8,739 nucleotides of DNA from an uncultured Bacteroidales bacterium (lineage in GTDB: Bacteria; Bacteroidota; Bacteroidia; Bacteroidales; UBA932), in NCBI GenBank assembly GCA_934702165.1, contig CAKUYG010000083.1, positions 1 through 8,739 on the forward strand, read 5' to 3'. This document shows positions 6,433 to 8,739 of this stretch, piece by piece. How positions within the stretch are numbered: the first letter of the stretch is position 1; each line of letters opens with the position of its first letter. Both the position numbers and the translations under genes were made by a program. A model generated the notes under the pieces. It made no database searches. It was given only the letters and a program-made list of their open reading frames with translations, and was not told the DNA's origin.

Positions 6433-6854
6433 TACTTCTTACTTATATTAAAAACATATTCATTCTTGAGTCTGCCGCGAAGCATCCATAGCACCAGATA
6501 CCAAACGGCCACAGCCCCCAGGCCGCCGAGCCCGGCATAGAGCTCGTGCACTCCGCAGGCGGAGAGGACAAGCAGCACCGCTACAAGCAGCAGAAGCGGG
6601 AGAACATAGGCAAGCCACACGGCCTTATGGCCCATCGATGCCTTGAGGGTCACATCAACCTCATCGCCTACTTTGTAGTTGTCCCAACCGCGGGTTGGGA
6701 CCTCGACAGCCTTGGTCTTGGCATCACCCAGGCCGCACAGGCTGCGGGCATGGCATGAGCCGCAGGCGGACTCGGAGATGATCTCCACTGTCGTGAACTC
6801 GGGCGTTATGCTGACTATCCTGCCCTTATGCGATATTTCGCTATTCGAATTCAT
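6432..6854 (-). CDS. rseC: RseC/MucC-family membrane protein with N-terminal cysteine motif
   Basis: This 140-residue protein has an N-terminal domain of about 75 residues with a short Cys motif, ACGSCHARSLCGLG (C31, C34, C40), then two membrane helices (about 79-100 and 105-126) and a basic tail. This is the layout of the RseC (SoxR-reducing) family. In E. coli RseC acts with the Rnf homologue RsxABCDGE to keep SoxR reduced; in Bacteroidota it regularly precedes rnfB, where its role is less clear. No SoxR is visible in this window. The ORF extends to 6896, inside dnaB; I start at MNSNSEISHKGRIV, which overlaps the dnaB end by 14 bases. A GGAGG lies only two bases before this ATG, too close for a normal ribosome site. 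Direct contact with the Rnf complex is inference from the neighbourhood. Confidence 0.88.
   Translation of the reverse strand: MNSNSEISHKGRIVSITPEFTTVEIISESACGSCHARSLCGLGDAKTKAVEVPTRGWDNYKVGDEVDVTLKASMGHKAVWLAYVLPLLLLVAVLLVLSACGVHELYAGLGGLGAVAVWYLVLWMLRGRLKNEYVFNISKK
6681..6701. repeat. Perfect 9-bp inverted repeat inside rseC
   Basis: The plus strand reads GTCCCAACC, a 3-base spacer GCG, then GGTTGGGAC. In the mRNA this gives a fully paired GC-rich stem in the codons for Val-Pro-Thr-Arg-Gly-Trp-Asp of RseC. No T-run follows, so it is not an intrinsic terminator. It may be chance from the codons used, or an mRNA structure upstream of rnfB. Confidence 0.5.
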
Positions 6855-8337
6855 TGCCTCCAGGTATAAAGTCGTCCGGCCCCGGGCCAGGGTCATCGTT
6901 CATCGCAGATCCGAACGAAGCTGCCCTCAAGTCAAGAGCGTCATCCATCTCCACGAACTTAAGCTGTTCGCCCTTGTAACGCATATCGATATCCCTCGTC
7001 TCGCCGTTTCGGTGCTTGGCTATGATGATCTGGGTCTTCTCCTTGTCCCCCTCGTCACCGCCCAGACCTATATAGTCAGGCCTGTGAATGAAGATCACCA
7101 TGTCCGCATCCTGCTCGATGGAGCCGGACTCGCGAAGATCGGAGAGCTGCGGTTTTCCTCCTGAACCCTGACGCTGCACAGCGTTGCGTGACAACTGCGA
7201 CAAGGCTATGATCGGGACATTCAACTCCTTGGCCGTGGCCTTGAGCGTACGGGAAATGGCCGCAACCTCCTGCTCGCGCAAGCCTCTGAGCTCAGAAGGA
7301 CCCTGCATGAGCTGAAGGTAGTCTATGATGATGAGCCGGACACCTTTGTTTTTGACAAGGTTCTTGGCCTTGGTCCTGAATTCCATCAGGGGCAGGCTCG
7401 GAGTGTCATCTATATACAGCGGCGCCTTGGAAAGCGCCTTAAGCTTATATTCAAGCTGTTGCCACTCATAGTCCTCAAGCTTTGAACCGCCCTTTATCTT
7501 GTCGGGATGAAGACCGGACTCCGAGGTTATGAGACGGTTGGCCAACTGTATAGCCGCCATTTCCAAGGAGAAGAAAGCCACCGGCATGTGATGGTCTACA
7601 GCCGCGTTGCGCGCGATATTGAGAGAAAAAGCCGTCTTTCCCACTGAAGGACGGGCCGCCAGGATGATAAGGTCCGAAGGCTGCCAGCCCATCGTGATGG
7701 TGTCGAGGCTCAGGAAGCCTGACGGAACTCCGCTCAATCCGTTGCTTGACTGCTTCTTCTCTATGCCCTCTATGGCCTCGTTTATAAGGCCCCCGATATC
7801 CTGGACTTCCTTGCGGACATTGCTCTGTATGGCATCATAGATCCTGCTCTGCGCGGCGTCTATAAGGTCGTCCACCTTGACGGTGTCATCGTATGAGTCT
7901 TTCAGGATATCATAGGATGCGGTGATCAGATCGCGCTGTATTGTCTTCTGCTTGAGTATCTTGATATAATACTCGATATGTGCGGCCGAGCCCACCTTCT
8001 CGGAGAGGTTGGCGAGCACGACGGTGCCGCCGACTGTCTCCAGGTTGCCGAGTTCCTTGAGCTTGGCGTTGACGGTGATGATGTCGACCGAGGTGTGCTC
8101 GATGACAAGCGAACTCATCGCCTCGAATATCATCCTGTGCTTCGGATCATAGAAGCACGACGGGGTGAGCTCCTCCATCGCCTGGTCCACGCACTCCGGC
8201 TCAAGCAGCATGGCCCCGAGGACGGCCTCTTCCACGTCAAGAGCCTGAGGAGGCTTATTGCCTATCTCAAGCCCTATCTTGTCGAGGTCGACCCCCTGTT
8301 CTTTCCTGCGTGAAGCTCCGGATTTCTGAGGAGGCAT
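6841..8337 (-). CDS. dnaB: DnaB: replicative DNA helicase
   Basis: A 498-residue hexameric helicase that unwinds DNA at the replication fork and contacts DnaG primase. The N-terminal helical domain (about 30-130), with PPQALDVEEAVLGAML at 29-44, is followed by a linker and a RecA-type motor domain from about 200. Walker A is ARPSVGKT (228-235, Lys234); Walker B is LIIIDYLQLM (335-344, Asp339); QLSRN (381-385) and KHRNGET (441-447, Arg445 as likely arginine finger) complete the set. No intein interrupts it. The acidic, Gly/Pro-rich tail (about 480-498) is typical of Bacteroidota DnaB. Its end overlaps rseC by 14 bases and its start is 18 bases after the zinc-ribbon gene, so it may be transcribed with the redox genes. 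Length and motifs are those of a normal chromosomal dnaB. Confidence 0.97.
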   Translation of the reverse strand: MPPQKSGASRRKEQGVDLDKIGLEIGNKPPQALDVEEAVLGAMLLEPECVDQAMEELTPSCFYDPKHRMIFEAMSSLVIEHTSVDIITVNAKLKELGNLETVGGTVVLANLSEKVGSAAHIEYYIKILKQKTIQRDLITASYDILKDSYDDTVKVDDLIDAAQSRIYDAIQSNVRKEVQDIGGLINEAIEGIEKKQSSNGLSGVPSGFLSLDTITMGWQPSDLIILAARPSVGKTAFSLNIARNAAVDHHMPVAFFSLEMAAIQLANRLITSESGLHPDKIKGGSKLEDYEWQQLEYKLKALSKAPLYIDDTPSLPLMEFRTKAKNLVKNKGVRLIIIDYLQLMQGPSELRGLREQEVAAISRTLKATAKELNVPIIALSQLSRNAVQRQGSGGKPQLSDLRESGSIEQDADMVIFIHRPDYIGLGGDEGDKEKTQIIIAKHRNGETRDIDMRYKGEQLKFVEMDDALDLRAASFGSAMNDDPGPGPDDFIPGGNEFE

Positions 8338-8355
8338 GTTGTGAAAACCTGATTA

Positions 8356-8739
8356 TCAGATGTCCGGATTGACGATGATGCGTCCGCAATGCTCGCAGAT
8401 CACCAGTTTCTTGCCAGAAGCAATGTCGATCAGACGCTGAGGGGTGATAGTGTGGAAACACCCGCCGCAGGCGTTGCCGTACGTGCCGTCTTCGTTCTTA
8501 GGGAAGAGGGTCACTACAGCCAGATGGTTGTGCGTGCTCTTGCGGATGAGTTCGTATGCGCTGAGGGTACGCTCGTCCAGCTTGGCAGTATAGGCCTCAC
8601 GCCTCTTGGCGAGAGCGGCCTCTTCCTTGGCGGTGGACTCCACGATAGAGGAAAGTTCCTGTTTCTTGGATTCGAGGTCCCCCTCCCTTATGGTGATGCG
8701 GTCGTTGATGCGGTCAAGGTCCACCTTCTTGTCATCGAT
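8356..8739 (-). CDS. CT398-type coiled-coil and C4 zinc-ribbon protein (partial, 5' end off window)
   Basis: The frame is open from the right window edge to a TGA at 8358-8356, showing the last 127 residues. The visible part begins with a charged helical stretch (about 1-67 of the visible part) that looks like coiled coil. It ends in a zinc ribbon with CGGC (C91, C94) and CEHC (C115, C118). This matches the bacterial CT398/YbgI-neighbour family of small coiled-coil zinc-ribbon proteins (Pfam zf-RING_7). Members are about 240-260 residues, so roughly half is missing. The cellular role is poorly defined; nucleic-acid binding and a link to secretion or flagella have been proposed in other phyla. 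A GTG at 8724 is not the true start because the frame continues in coiled-coil sequence upstream. It lies 18 bases upstream of dnaB. Confidence 0.85.
   Translation of the reverse strand: MDDKKVDLDRINDRITIREGDLESKKQELSSIVESTAKEEAALAKRREAYTAKLDERTLSAYELIRKSTHNHLAVVTLFPKNEDGTYGNACGGCFHTITPQRLIDIASGKKLVICEHCGRIIVNPDI

Noticed and set aside
1..8739. Novel defence, mobile or biosynthetic system
   Set aside because: Every substantial stretch is accounted for by known core families; no transposase, integrase, repeat array, toxin pair or RNA gene is visible.

Overview
All eleven genes in this window lie on the minus strand, so they are transcribed from the right end towards the left. The sequence is GC-rich and densely packed. 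The gene order rseC-rnfB-rnfC-rnfD-rnfG-rnfE-rnfA, the long cysteine-rich RnfB, the small periplasm-exported beta-barrel protein ending in Phe, and a TAnnTTTG-type promoter candidate all point to an anaerobic Bacteroidota, most likely the order Bacteroidales. I cannot fix the genus.

Layout in transcription order: (1) the 3' part of a CT398-type zinc-ribbon coiled-coil protein (8739-8356, cut by the window edge); (2) dnaB, the replicative helicase (8337-6841); (3) rseC, a two-helix membrane protein with an N-terminal cysteine cluster (6854-6432); (4) the complete six-subunit Rnf complex, rnfBCDGEA (6432-1431); (5) a small outer-membrane beta-barrel protein (1395-952); (6) a rho-independent terminator (931-901); (7) nfnA (853 to the left edge), the FAD/NAD-binding subunit of the bifurcating NADH-dependent ferredoxin:NADP+ oxidoreductase. 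The ORF of nfnA is open at both the window edge and its last visible codon.

The Rnf genes encode a membrane machine that moves electrons between ferredoxin and NAD+ and couples this to Na+ or H+ transport. RnfB carries the iron-sulfur entry wire, RnfC the NADH/FMN site, RnfD and RnfG covalently bound FMN, and RnfA/RnfE the membrane [2Fe-2S] cluster (C25 and C113 in RnfA, C25 and C109 in RnfE). NfnA belongs to the enzyme linking the same ferredoxin and NADH pools to NADPH, so the left two thirds of the window is a redox-balancing locus. The flavin transferase ApbE, needed to load FMN on RnfD and RnfG, is not in the window.

From dnaB to rnfD every junction overlaps, and the remaining gaps down to the small outer-membrane gene are 2 to 35 bases. 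Three junctions (rnfB/C, rnfC/D, rnfG/E) use the same 8-base overlap of the form ATGARTAA, and three starts have strong Shine-Dalgarno sequences, which is notable for this phylum. No stretch over 300 bases lacks a gene. The content is mainly core metabolism and replication. I see no mobile element, CRISPR array, RNA gene or convincing new defence or biosynthetic system.
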